Positions 35,283 through 44,486 of a stretch of 64,000 bases of DNA are shown piece after piece. Below the pieces are notes generated by a model, which searched no databases, was not told where the DNA came from, and saw only the letters and a program-made list of their open reading frames with translations. A program made the translations under genes and the position numbers. The stretch covers positions 1-64,000 of the forward strand of contig OZ241339.1 in assembly GCA_965200235.1 (NCBI GenBank), read 5' to 3'. Source of the stretch: Azotimanducus chitobiosivorans. Lineage in GTDB: Bacteria > Pseudomonadota > Gammaproteobacteria > Pseudomonadales > Azotimanducaceae. Position 1 is the first letter of the stretch, and the number at the start of each line of letters is the position of its first letter.

Positions 35283-36185
35283 CTAGTCTTTTGTCCTTGA
35301 GCGTCGCGCACGCGGATGCGCTGTGTCGTACACCTCGGCGAGATGCTGAAAATCGAGATGCGTGTAGACTTGCGTCGTGGCGATATCGGCGTGGCCGAGC
35401 ATCTCCTGCACCGCTCTCAAATCGCCCGAGGATTCAAGTACATGGCTTGCGAAACTATGCCGCAGCATGTGCGGGTGCAGCGCGCTGCTGCCGAGCTGTT
35501 CGATGCCATAGCGCTTCAGGCGGGATTGCATTGAGCGCACGCTCAAGCGCTGTCCGCTCTTGCCGACAAAGAGCGGTGCGCTTGGAAACACATCGCTTCT
35601 GTCTCTGAGCATGGCGCGAATCGCCGCGCGCGCTTGCCCTCCCACTGGGACGAGCCGTTCCTTGCTGCCCTTGCCGAGGACGCGCACGAGGCCATTGTCA
35701 AAGTCGAGATCTTCGCAGTTGAGGCCGGCTAGTTCGGAGATGCGAAGACCGCTGCTATAGAGCAGTTCCATGATGGCGAGATCACGGCGTTCGATCGCTG
35801 TTGCCGGTTCGAAGTTGAGCAGTGCTTGCGCCTGATCGACATCGAGCACCTTGGGAAGCCTCCGCGCCGATTTCGGCGTTTGGAATCCGCGCGCGGGATT
35901 GTGGCTGACGCGCGTGCCAAGCCAGTCAAAGAAGGCCCGAATGGACGAGAGTTTGCGTGACACGGTCTTGGGCGCCGCGCCGTTCCGGTTCAATTGCGCG
36001 ACGAATCCTGCAAGATGGTGGCTGCGGCAGTCGTCCCATGCGTCAAGGCCGGTGTGGGCGAGAAACTGTCGAAGGTCGCGCTCATAGGCGGCGACGGTGT
36101 GGCGAGAGTAGCGCTTGGCGTGAATGATCTCGCGAAGATACGCTTCAAGCCACGCGTCCGTACCCGTGTTGTTCGCATCGGTCAC
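35283..36185 (-). CDS. xerC: Site-specific tyrosine recombinase XerC
   Basis: XerC with XerD resolves chromosome dimers at dif. I chose the GTG at 36185: it overlaps the dapF stop as GTGA and has GGGAG nine bases upstream, giving 300 residues. A GTG 24 bases earlier is possible. Catalytic motifs are SSGLRISELAG (Arg), GKGSKERLVP (Lys), HMLRHSFASH and LGHADIATTQVYTH with the nucleophile Tyr. It ends GAC-TAG, the TAG being part of element 2's flanking CTAG. Confidence 0.94.
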   Translation of the reverse strand: MTDANNTGTDAWLEAYLREIIHAKRYSRHTVAAYERDLRQFLAHTGLDAWDDCRSHHLAGFVAQLNRNGAAPKTVSRKLSSIRAFFDWLGTRVSHNPARGFQTPKSARRLPKVLDVDQAQALLNFEPATAIERRDLAIMELLYSSGLRISELAGLNCEDLDFDNGLVRVLGKGSKERLVPVGGQARAAIRAMLRDRSDVFPSAPLFVGKSGQRLSVRSMQSRLKRYGIEQLGSSALHPHMLRHSFASHVLESSGDLRAVQEMLGHADIATTQVYTHLDFQHLAEVYDTAHPRARRSRTKD

Positions 36186-36997
36186 AAAGAAGCGCTCCCG
36201 CGAAAGCACGTTTGCGCAGGACCGCGCAACTCAATCGTTGTTCCCGAGCCCCGCCAATCGACTTCTAGCATTCCGCCCGGCACGTCGATGCTGACGCTTG
36301 CGTCTGTTCTGCCGAGGATATGTGCGGCAGCGGCTGCCGCGCACGCGCCTGAGCCACACGCGAGCGTCTCGCCGACACCGCGCTCAAAGACGCGCAGCCT
36401 CAAGTGTCGGCGGTCAATCACTTGGCAGTAGCCTGCATTCACGCCTTCGATGCCATCGACCAAGGCTGTGTCGGTATTGTCAACCATGAACACCGCATGT
36501 GGATTGCCAAGATGAACCGGCGTGAACTCGGCTGTATCGATCACAAAAAGAAACTCGCCCGCCTGCCGAGCATCTGCGCGCAGCGCCGATGGCATCTTCT
36601 CGATTGAGAAGCTGGGCACGCCCATCTCCACCGTGAAGCTGGCCTCGCTGTGGCGTCGTGTGACAAAGCAATCGAGAGGCCCGTCCTCTGATGCCACATC
36701 CCACGTCAGAGCCTGCTTGTGAGAGAAGGCGTTGTCGAAGACAAAGCGCGCCACGCAGCGTGCGCCGTTGCCGCAATGCCCGGCTTGCGAGCCGTCGCTG
36801 TTGTAGATGGCGAGCGCGAAGTCAGACTTAGGACGCAGCGGCGGCTCAATGAGCAAGAGTTGATCAAACCCGACGCCGAAGTGACGGTCCGCGAGTCGCT
36901 TGATCGTGGTGGCTTCGAGCGTGACCGGACGGCTCAGCGCTTCGCAGACAAGAAAGTCGTTGCCGCAGCCGTGCATTTTGGAGAAGGACAGTCGCAC
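36182..36997 (-). CDS. dapF: Diaminopimelate epimerase
   Basis: DapF interconverts LL- and meso-diaminopimelate for lysine and peptidoglycan. The GTG at 36997 lies four bases after the lysA stop with GGAATAA upstream, giving 271 residues starting MRLSFSKMHGCGNDF. The two catalytic cysteines are Cys75 in GSQAGHCGNGARC and the one in ETLACGSGAC near 215. It is part of the lysA-dapF-xerC operon. A longer frame would overlap lysA by about 80 bases and is rejected. Confidence 0.94.
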   Translation of the reverse strand: MRLSFSKMHGCGNDFLVCEALSRPVTLEATTIKRLADRHFGVGFDQLLLIEPPLRPKSDFALAIYNSDGSQAGHCGNGARCVARFVFDNAFSHKQALTWDVASEDGPLDCFVTRRHSEASFTVEMGVPSFSIEKMPSALRADARQAGEFLFVIDTAEFTPVHLGNPHAVFMVDNTDTALVDGIEGVNAGYCQVIDRRHLRLRVFERGVGETLACGSGACAAAAAAHILGRTDASVSIDVPGGMLEVDWRGSGTTIELRGPAQTCFRGSASL

Positions 36998-37001
36998 GGG
37001 C

Positions 37002-38258
37002 TTATTCCAAGAACGGCGTTTCGAGCGCGAGCTGATCATTGAGGCACTCGCGGCGGCGCACGAGGCGCATCGAATCGGCATCGACAAGCACTTCGGCGAC
37101 GCGATTGCGGGCGTTGTAGTTTGAGCTTAAGACCGAGACATAGGCGCCGCAGGCGTCGATAGAAAGAAGGTCGCCTTTGGCAATGGCGAGTTCGCGTCCG
37201 CTTGCGAGCGTATCGGCCGTTTCGCAGATCGGGCCGACGATCTCCCATGGGCCGTCGCTTGCCTCATCACTTGAAGGGCAAGCGTTCGAGACCCGATGCC
37301 AAGCCTGATAGAGACTCGGGCGCATCAGGTCGTTCATGGCCGCATCGACGATTGCGAAGCGCTGCGCATCGCTTGTCTTGGTGCGAATCACCCGCGTCAG
37401 CAAGGTGCCTGCGTTGGCAATCAAGTAGCGTCCGGGTTCGGTGACGAGTTTGAGTCCGCGCCCTGTAAGATGACCCGAGATCGCGCGCACGTACTCGTCA
37501 AGGCCGAACTCAGGTTCATTCTCGTAGCAGATACCAAATCCACCGCCGAGGTCAATCAGTTCAAGCGCCACCCCGCGAGCTTGAAGCTCGTCAACAAGAT
37601 TGAGAAGAAGCGAACATGCGCGCACCAAGGGCTCGGCATCTGTCATCTGTGAACCGAGATGACAGGCGATGCCGACTGCGCGCGCGTGCGGAGATGCGTC
37701 CGCGCGCGATAGCAGCGAGAGAGCTTTTTCGGCGGACACGCCAAACTTGGTCGTCTTGTCGCCGGTGGCGATATAGGGATGTGTGCTGACGCGAATATCG
37801 GGGTTGACGCGCACGCTCAAAGGCGCTTTGATGCCCGCGAGCGCGGCGCGCTCAAGCGCAAGCTCACATTCGTCGCTGCTCTCGACGTTGATGGACAGCA
37901 CGCCCGCGAACAGCGCAAAGTCGATCTCTTCGGCGAGCTTGCCGACCCCCGAAAAAACCACTTTCGAAGCATCGCCTCCGGCGCGAAGCACGCGCTCAAG
38001 CTCGTTGCCGGAAACGACATCAAAGCCCGTGCCGCGCTTCGCCATGAGCGAGAGGATGGAGAGGTTGTTGTTGGCCTTGACGGCGTAGCAGGGCAGGTGG
38101 TCAAGTTCACCAAAGGCGCGCACGAACCGTGTGACGCGAGCGTCGATCTCAGATCGCGAGTAGACAAGCGTTGGCGTGCCGAAACGGTCTGCGATGTCGC
38201 GGAGCCGCACGCCTTCAATTGTCGGATCAACGCTATTCGGATCGTGCATCAAGGACAT
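37002..38258 (-). CDS. lysA: Diaminopimelate decarboxylase
   Basis: LysA makes L-lysine from meso-diaminopimelate with pyridoxal phosphate. It has the PLP lysine in LPCYAVKANNN, LGGGFGICY, VTEPGRYL and the CGAYVSVLSSNYNARNR block near the C-terminus. I chose the ATG at 38258 (418 residues); an ATG three codons later is also good. Both overlap the 3' end of lptM by about 20 bases, so coupling is likely. Confidence 0.94.
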   Translation of the reverse strand: MSLMHDPNSVDPTIEGVRLRDIADRFGTPTLVYSRSEIDARVTRFVRAFGELDHLPCYAVKANNNLSILSLMAKRGTGFDVVSGNELERVLRAGGDASKVVFSGVGKLAEEIDFALFAGVLSINVESSDECELALERAALAGIKAPLSVRVNPDIRVSTHPYIATGDKTTKFGVSAEKALSLLSRADASPHARAVGIACHLGSQMTDAEPLVRACSLLLNLVDELQARGVALELIDLGGGFGICYENEPEFGLDEYVRAISGHLTGRGLKLVTEPGRYLIANAGTLLTRVIRTKTSDAQRFAIVDAAMNDLMRPSLYQAWHRVSNACPSSDEASDGPWEIVGPICETADTLASGRELAIAKGDLLSIDACGAYVSVLSSNYNARNRVAEVLVDADSMRLVRRRECLNDQLALETPFLE

Positions 38259-38364
38259 AAGGCAGGTGCTGCTCGGCCGCGGTGGACGGAGGCTCAAGCG
38301 GGCCTTTTTGTCCGCAGTTTGCGGCGACAAAGCTGATAATAATGATGAGAAGAAATCGAGTCAT
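38233..38364 (-). CDS. lptM: LptM-type small lipoprotein
   Basis: A 43-residue lipoprotein with a hydrophobic signal, a lipidation cysteine at residue 17 and the diagnostic NCGQKGPLEPP. In E. coli LptM (YifL) helps the LPS translocon LptDE mature in the outer membrane. It precedes and overlaps lysA, a common gammaproteobacterial arrangement. The signal is rich in isoleucine rather than leucine, and the lipobox reads VAAN-C, a weak match, but the CGQKGPL motif is strong. Confidence 0.85.
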   Translation of the reverse strand: MTRFLLIIIISFVAANCGQKGPLEPPSTAAEQHLPYVLDARSE

Positions 38365-38395
38365 GTCAACCTCAAGTGAGTTGCTGTAAAAATCG

Positions 38396-39784
38396 CTACA
38401 AAAGCCGTGAACGCCAGCGCTCGATGGCTGTTTCGGCGGCGCGTTTCACCTGCGCCGGCGCCGTGCCACCGAGATGGTTGCGTGCGCGGACAGATCCTTC
38501 GGGAGTCAGGCAGGGCAGTGCGTCGGCCTCGATGAGGTCGCTGTGCGCGCGCAGCTCCTCAAGCGAAAAGTCGGCGAGGCGAATCGCGCGCGCATTCGCT
38601 TCGCGAACAATCGCGCCGATGATATGGTGCGCGTCGCGAAAAGGCGTGCCCTTTTGTACCAAGTATTCGGCGAGGTCGGTCGCTTCGAGCAGGCCGTGGC
38701 TCGCAGTCTCGCGCATTGCTTCGACATCGAACTTCAAGTGCTCGCAGATGCCTTTCATGGCGCACAGGCAGGCTTTGAGGGTATCGACCGTATCAAAGAG
38801 CGGCATCTTGTCTTCTTGATTGTCGCGATTGTAGGCGAGTGGCTGCGCTTTCATGATGGTGAGCAGCGACATCAGATGCCCGTACACGCGCGCCGTCTTG
38901 CCGCGAATCAGCTCCGGCACGTCAGGGTTCTTCTTCTGCGGCATGATGCTCGATCCGGTGGTGAAGCGATCAGCGAGTTCGACAAAGCCGAAGCGCTCCG
39001 AAGACCAGAGAATCAGTTCTTCGCACCAGCGCGACAAATGCATCATCAGAATCGCGGCGCTCGACGCGAATTCAATGAGGAAGTCGCGGTCGCTCACCGC
39101 ATCAAGTGAATTGTCGCACATGCCTTCAAAGCCGAGCAGCTTCGCTGTCAGGTTTCGGTCGACCGGCACGCTCGTGCCGGCAAGCGCCGCGCTGCCCAAG
39201 GGCATCTGGTTGACCCGCTTGCGGAGATCTGTCAAACGCTCGGCATCGCGCGCGAGCATCGCTGCCCACGCGAGCAGGTGATGACCGAGCGTCACACACT
39301 GGGCAGGCTGCAAATGCGTGAACCCAGGCATGATGTCGTCCGCATGGTCGAGCGCCAGCTTCGAGAGGTGTGCGCCAAGCGCGGCGATGAGTCCCTGAAT
39401 GTCGTCGATCTCGCCGCGCAGATAGAGCCGCGTCGCGGTCGCCACCTGATCATTGCGCGAGCGCCCCGTATGCAGCTTCTTGCCGGCATCGCCGATCTGC
39501 CGGGTGAGCGCCGACTCGATGTTCATGTGCACATCTTCGAGTGCTTGATCCCACACAAAGGTGCCGGCGTCAATATCGGCTTTGATTGTGCGCAGCCCAT
39601 TTTCGATGGCGGCGGCCTCTTCGTTATCAAGTACGCCAGTGGCACTGAGCATTTTGCTGTGCGCAATCGACCCTTCTATGTCAGCCGCGTAGAGCCGCTG
39701 ATCGAACGACACAGATTCTGTGAATGCCTCGACAAAGGCATCGGTCGGCTCAGAAAAGCGCCCGCCCCAAACCTTGTCCGACAT
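38396..39784 (-). CDS. argH: Argininosuccinate lyase
   Basis: ArgH splits argininosuccinate into arginine and fumarate. The 462-residue protein starts MSDKVWGGRF and has HTGRSRNDQVATATRLYLR and the fumarase/aspartase signature GSSIMPQKKNPDVPEL. It lies 31 bp upstream of lptM on the same strand, so it may begin the argH-lptM-lysA-dapF-xerC transcript. I use the ATG at 39784; a longer frame upstream is not family-like. Confidence 0.95.
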   Translation of the reverse strand: MSDKVWGGRFSEPTDAFVEAFTESVSFDQRLYAADIEGSIAHSKMLSATGVLDNEEAAAIENGLRTIKADIDAGTFVWDQALEDVHMNIESALTRQIGDAGKKLHTGRSRNDQVATATRLYLRGEIDDIQGLIAALGAHLSKLALDHADDIMPGFTHLQPAQCVTLGHHLLAWAAMLARDAERLTDLRKRVNQMPLGSAALAGTSVPVDRNLTAKLLGFEGMCDNSLDAVSDRDFLIEFASSAAILMMHLSRWCEELILWSSERFGFVELADRFTTGSSIMPQKKNPDVPELIRGKTARVYGHLMSLLTIMKAQPLAYNRDNQEDKMPLFDTVDTLKACLCAMKGICEHLKFDVEAMRETASHGLLEATDLAEYLVQKGTPFRDAHHIIGAIVREANARAIRLADFSLEELRAHSDLIEADALPCLTPEGSVRARNHLGGTAPAQVKRAAETAIERWRSRLL

Positions 39785-39840
39785 AGGTACTCTCCGGGCC
39801 GTTGCCCCGAAACACACAGTATAGCGATGCCCGCATACGC

Positions 39841-39873
39841 GCGATAAAAACAATGAAGGGCGGAAGAACCGCC
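39841..39873 (-). terminator. Terminator of the first TonB receptor gene
   Basis: Read on the minus strand, GGGCGG-TTCTT-CCGCCC forms a tight hairpin followed by TTCATTGTTTTT. It lies about 30 bp past the receptor stop and before argH. Confidence 0.7.
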
Positions 39874-39903
39874 CCTCACAGGTCTCGCGATCGCGGTGCG
39901 CCT

Positions 39904-42900
39904 TTAGAACTCAACACCAAGATTGACAAAGATGTACCTGCCTAGCGCATCAAAGTACGCAGGGAAGGTGTTGCCATTGCCCGGCGCAGTGCCGGCATCA
40001 GATGTCACCGGCGGGTCTTGGTCGAACACATTGCTCACGCCAAGGGTCGCTGAGTAGTTGTCGAAAGGCGTCCATTGGGCAGTGAGATCCCAGTAGACCT
40101 CGGCATTGAAATCAATGTCGTTGGAACCGAGGTCTTCGGTGCCGCCGAGATAGCGCATGCCAACGCCGAGGCGAAGATCCCACTCGGTTTGCAGGGTTGC
40201 CTTGTAGTTGCCGCTCCATTCGGGCTGCGGATTCTTTTCGCATGATGATCCCCAAGCGCCAGCGCACTCGACAGCGGCGTCGCCGGGAAGCTCGATCTTG
40301 TCAAATGCCAACAGATAGGTGGTGACACCTTCAAGCGTCAGCGGGCCGACAGGCGTATCCATGTCATACGAGAAGATGAAATCGACGCCTTCGACGGTCT
40401 CTTCGCTCAGGTTGGTGGTCTGGGCAGAAATATATCCGCCGGTCAGCCACAGAGAGCCGTTGTTTGGGTTGCGGTTGATCAAGTCACAAAAAACAGCTTG
40501 CCCAGTTTCGAGACACTTGTTGAGCGCCGTGGCCGCTGAAATATTGTCGATTCCGTCTTCGACATGAATGTCGAAATAGTCCACGGTCAGCACCAAGCCC
40601 GGCAGGAACGACGGTGTCAGGACAACGCCAAGGGTGATCGACTCGGCTTCTTCCGGCGAGACCTGCTCGTTGCCGCCTTGCAATATGTTGTATTGACCGG
40701 CTGGCGACACGAGGTCAGTGCCGTAGAGATCGGCGGGGAGTCCAGTGTTGGCGCATTGCTGCGGCGTTGCGGCCATTGACTCACCGCACGGGTCGTCAGG
40801 CAAGTCCGTGAGGTTAAAGCCTGTGGCGCGGAAGAGTTCATACAGGTTCGCATGACGTGTCGCGGACTGAAAGGATGCGCGCACGGCGACATCAGGCAAG
40901 GCTTGCCAGAAGGCACCAAGCTTGTAGGTGTCGGTCTCGGCACCTGTGGAGTAGTCGGCATAGCGGTAGCCGAGGTCGAGACTGAGGTTGTCGCGCACAG
41001 GCACACCAATTTCGGCGAAGAATTCGTCGACTTCGTATCCACCTGAAAGTGGCAAGGTCGCGCCGCCGGAACCGGCACGGTCGCCGGTGCGGCTTGGGCG
41101 GTCAGGTCGGAAGTCCGTCTTCAAGTCTTTCGATTCATAACCAACAGCAACCGAAATGCCACTCGGCGCGCCCGGAATCGTGATGCCTGACTGTCCCGAT
41201 ACGACAGCTTGGAATATGCGCTGCTCACCAGAGCCGTTGACGAAGGTGGAATTGGCGATATAGCGCTGCAGCCCTTCACCGCCATCTATTACGCTTTGGA
41301 TGCCGCCATCGGCTGGCATGCCGCCGCTGAAGAGATTGTAGGGGATGCAGCTCTCGTCGGCGCCGGTGAGTGCGGCGACGCACGTGGGGGTGCCGCCGAC
41401 GCTGATGACGTTGATGGCGCGGTTCATCGCCGTGACCGACAAGTCGTTTCGATACTCTTCCGAATATTCGACTTCGGAGAGCTGATAGGACACATCAAAG
41501 CTCCAGTCCTCAAGGAATTCACCACGCACGCCGTAGCTTTGCACGATGTTGTCGAAGGTGGTCAGCAATTGACGCGGACCGCCTTCAACGTTTCGCTTGA
41601 GTGATACGACTGGCGCCTCGTAGCCGATGATGTCGCCATCGCCGACTGCGATATCCAGTCCCGAAATATAGGCGAGCGCCTCCGCGCTTGTGGCAAAGTC
41701 GGGCGCATGGTCGCCGCCCATGCCAACCCAGTCGCCGCACACGGTATCGTATTGCTGCTTTGAAAGCAGCGGGTTGTAGCAAGGAATTGATTCAATGTTT
41801 CCGAAGGTGCCGGAGTAGGCGATCTGGGCGTTGGAATCGGAGTTCATCGATTGGATGCTGGCATAGGCTTCAATGTACTCATTGATGGCGAACTTGCCGA
41901 AGAAGCCAGCGTTCAAACGCTCGTCAGGGCGCTGGAAGAAATTGGTCGGATTGTAGTTGTAGACTTGCCCGTCGCGCGGCACGAACTCATCGCCGAGCAC
42001 CTTAAGATCCACTCGGGTGACGGAGGGGTCTTTGTTGACGAATCCCATCCTGCCGTATGCGCCGAAATCAGCCCAGCGGCCCGGCGGGATGGTCGAGGAA
42101 CCGCCACAAACGCTCTTGCCACCGAACAACGCACACGCCGAAATATCGTAGTCGCCTTGCAAAATCGGTTTGGTGTCGGTCCTTTCAACAAAACCAGTGA
42201 TGTGTCCACGTCCATCGAACGCAGAGCCGCCGAATGCCAATGAGATCTTGTCGGTTTCGCCGGTGGTTACGTCATTCGGTGCCAGCGCGAAGTCGAAGCT
42301 CTCAACGAGTTCACGCATGCTGTCATGGTCGTTGGTGTGCTGATACAGGCTATGCGAGTAGCTCGCCTTGAAGCCTTCGTACTCGTCGTCGAGGATGAAG
42401 TTGACCACGCCGGCGACAGCGTCCGAACCATAGACCGACGAAGCGCCACCGGTGAGCACTTCGACCCGCTCCAAAAGGAGACTGGGAATCGTGTTCAGGT
42501 CGGCGCAGTTCCCTCCATTGGTGGTGCCTGGTGCGAGTCGTTGGCCATTGACCAGCACGAGGGTGCGCTCGCAGCCAAGGTTCCGCAGGTTGACCGTCGC
42601 CGCGCCGGTCGCACCGTTGGATGCGGTGATTGCCTGCCCAGGCGAGACTTGCGGCAGGTCGTTGAGGTAATCCTCCACCCGTGTGACACCGCGGTCAGCG
42701 ATATCTTCCATCGTGACGGTGGTAATTTGCGACGAACTATAGACGTTGCGGTCTCGGATACGAGAACCCGTGACAACGACTTCCTCAATGGCAGGACTTG
42801 TAGACGCCCCCCCCCCTTCTTGTTGTTGCCCTTCCTCGGCATGCGCCGTTGCGAACAATAACGCGCATGGCAGTGTGACCAATGCCAGCGCGCGCAGCAG

Positions 42901-42915
42901 ACCATAAAACTTCAT
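39904..42915 (-). CDS. TonB-dependent receptor with G10 tract
   Basis: A 1003-residue outer-membrane receptor. The signal peptide ends AHA; then comes EEVVVTGSRI (TonB box/plug start), LVLVNGQRL and GGASSVYGSDAVAGVVNFIL in the plug, then a long barrel ending FVNLGVEF with the terminal aromatic. A GGAGG lies before the ATG at 42915. Immediately after the signal peptide, the coding strand has ten consecutive G (42807-42816), encoding the Gly run in EGGGAS. A slip of one base would shift the frame near residue 36. The ligand is unknown. Confidence 0.93.
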   Translation of the reverse strand: MKFYGLLRALALVTLPCALLFATAHAEEGQQQEGGGASTSPAIEEVVVTGSRIRDRNVYSSSQITTVTMEDIADRGVTRVEDYLNDLPQVSPGQAITASNGATGAATVNLRNLGCERTLVLVNGQRLAPGTTNGGNCADLNTIPSLLLERVEVLTGGASSVYGSDAVAGVVNFILDDEYEGFKASYSHSLYQHTNDHDSMRELVESFDFALAPNDVTTGETDKISLAFGGSAFDGRGHITGFVERTDTKPILQGDYDISACALFGGKSVCGGSSTIPPGRWADFGAYGRMGFVNKDPSVTRVDLKVLGDEFVPRDGQVYNYNPTNFFQRPDERLNAGFFGKFAINEYIEAYASIQSMNSDSNAQIAYSGTFGNIESIPCYNPLLSKQQYDTVCGDWVGMGGDHAPDFATSAEALAYISGLDIAVGDGDIIGYEAPVVSLKRNVEGGPRQLLTTFDNIVQSYGVRGEFLEDWSFDVSYQLSEVEYSEEYRNDLSVTAMNRAINVISVGGTPTCVAALTGADESCIPYNLFSGGMPADGGIQSVIDGGEGLQRYIANSTFVNGSGEQRIFQAVVSGQSGITIPGAPSGISVAVGYESKDLKTDFRPDRPSRTGDRAGSGGATLPLSGGYEVDEFFAEIGVPVRDNLSLDLGYRYADYSTGAETDTYKLGAFWQALPDVAVRASFQSATRHANLYELFRATGFNLTDLPDDPCGESMAATPQQCANTGLPADLYGTDLVSPAGQYNILQGGNEQVSPEEAESITLGVVLTPSFLPGLVLTVDYFDIHVEDGIDNISAATALNKCLETGQAVFCDLINRNPNNGSLWLTGGYISAQTTNLSEETVEGVDFIFSYDMDTPVGPLTLEGVTTYLLAFDKIELPGDAAVECAGAWGSSCEKNPQPEWSGNYKATLQTEWDLRLGVGMRYLGGTEDLGSNDIDFNAEVYWDLTAQWTPFDNYSATLGVSNVFDQDPPVTSDAGTAPGNGNTFPAYFDALGRYIFVNLGVEF
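42807..42816. repeat. Homopolymer C10 (G10 on the coding strand)
   Basis: Ten consecutive C on the plus strand, inside the 5' coding part of the TonB receptor gene. Long G/C homopolymers in surface protein genes are classic phase-variation tracts. The frame is open at ten bases. Confidence 0.9.
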
Positions 42916-43159
42916 TGCGACCTCCAGAAATCGCGTGAAATGTGGGTAATGTGTGTCGGTATGTTGCAGACCGATACGTAGAACTCTAGCAGGAAAATGA
43001 ACGAAAAAGACAAAAAAGATGGATTTTGTATTCATTTTCTACGTTTTGTCCGCGTAGAACAGTCGCTTTTCATGCTTTTCGAACTTTGGGCACGACCCAT
43101 GCTGCTGCCCTCAAGCGTCCGGTCGTTGGCCTTTATCGCTGCTTGAGGGCGCTTCAAAC

Positions 43160-44482
43160 ATGCTATCTTGGTGCCGCTTCATCTCGTCGTTGACTGCACG
43201 CTTGCAAGACGTAGCCCAAGATACTATCGGCCCCGCCTCGAAGCTTGATCAGCTACGTATTGATCGCTCCGTGCCGGTTCAGCCACGGGGCCTGCGCAAG
43301 CCCCTGCTATTCCTCGTGTTGGTCGCCCTGCTCGGCGCAGCGGCGTTCGTCTACTTCTTTTTCGAACTTGGCGGCGCGGATGCGTATGAAGTGCGGCTCG
43401 GGACGGCGCGGCTCGAAGCGGGTGCGCCGTCAGCGCCAAGCGTGCTTGATGCGTCTGGCTACGTGGTTGCGCGCCGCATGGCAACAGTGAGCGCCGAGGT
43501 CACTGGCAAGGTCGTTGAAGTGCTGATTGAAGAGGGCATGGCGGTCAAGCAAGGAGACTTGCTTGCACGGCTCGAAGATGACATTGCGCGCGCCCAGTTT
43601 GACCTTGCCAAGTCTCGCCTTGAAGCGGGCAGGGCGGCGGTCGCGGAAATCGATATCAACATAGAGAAGAGCAGGCTCGACCTTGAGCGAACTGCCGCAC
43701 TCAGTGAAAAGAAGCTGGTGAGCGCATCGGCGTTCGATCAAGCGCGATTGAGCTTGGATGCCTTGCGAGCACGGCGCGCAAGCGTGCTCGAGGACATCAA
43801 AGTCGCCGAGCGCGAGCTCGAAATACAGCAGCGCTACCTGAAAGATATGCTCATTCGCGCGCCCTTCGATGGCGTGGTAGTCGCGAAGACCGCGCAGCCC
43901 GGTGAGATCATCTCGCCGGTCTCCGCTGGCGGCGGCTTCACGCGCACCGGCATCTGCACCATTGTTGACATGTCGTCCTTGGAAGTCGAAGTCGATGTCA
44001 ACGAGGCGTATATCAACCGTGTCAAGGCAGGTCAGCCCGTGCAGGTGGTGTTGAACGCTTGGCCAGATGATCCCTACGCGGCGAAGACCATTGCCATTGT
44101 GCCGACCGCTGATCGCAGCAAGGCAACGGTTCGTGTTCGCATCGGCTTTGTCAATCGCGACGAGCGGGTGCTGCCTGACATGGGTGTCAAGGTCGCTTTC
44201 CTCGAGGAGGATGTTGTCGTCACCAGCGGCGATCGGCCCTCCAAGGTGACGATTCCGGCAAGCGCCGTAGTGCGCGAGGGCGGCGAGACCTTCGTGCTCG
44301 TCTACGCAAACGGCATGGTGAATCGAACGCACATCTCAGCCGCTGAGACACGCGCATCAAGAGCCGAAGTGCTTGCCGGGCTCAAAGGCGGTGAGCGAGT
44401 CGTGGTATCGCCTTCTGAAGCCTTGCGAGCGGCTGCCCGAGACGATGGCGACCTGGCCGTTACTTTGAATGCAGGGGCATAA
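43160..44482 (+). CDS. HlyD-type periplasmic adaptor of a MacAB-like system
   Basis: A 440-residue membrane fusion protein. One membrane helix lies at about 47-68, then a lipoyl-like half (DASGYVVARRMATVSAEVTGKV), a coiled hairpin at about 125-215, the second lipoyl half (RAPFDGVVVAKTAQPGEI) and the beta-barrel. It should bridge the inner-membrane transporter to an outer-membrane channel; no TolC gene is nearby. It is first of four genes separated by 4 bp or overlapping. An internal start after residue 28 cannot be excluded. Confidence 0.88.
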   Translation: MLSWCRFISSLTARLQDVAQDTIGPASKLDQLRIDRSVPVQPRGLRKPLLFLVLVALLGAAAFVYFFFELGGADAYEVRLGTARLEAGAPSAPSVLDASGYVVARRMATVSAEVTGKVVEVLIEEGMAVKQGDLLARLEDDIARAQFDLAKSRLEAGRAAVAEIDINIEKSRLDLERTAALSEKKLVSASAFDQARLSLDALRARRASVLEDIKVAERELEIQQRYLKDMLIRAPFDGVVVAKTAQPGEIISPVSAGGGFTRTGICTIVDMSSLEVEVDVNEAYINRVKAGQPVQVVLNAWPDDPYAAKTIAIVPTADRSKATVRVRIGFVNRDERVLPDMGVKVAFLEEDVVVTSGDRPSKVTIPASAVVREGGETFVLVYANGMVNRTHISAAETRASRAEVLAGLKGGERVVVSPSEALRAAARDDGDLAVTLNAGA

Positions 44483-44486
44483 ACTC

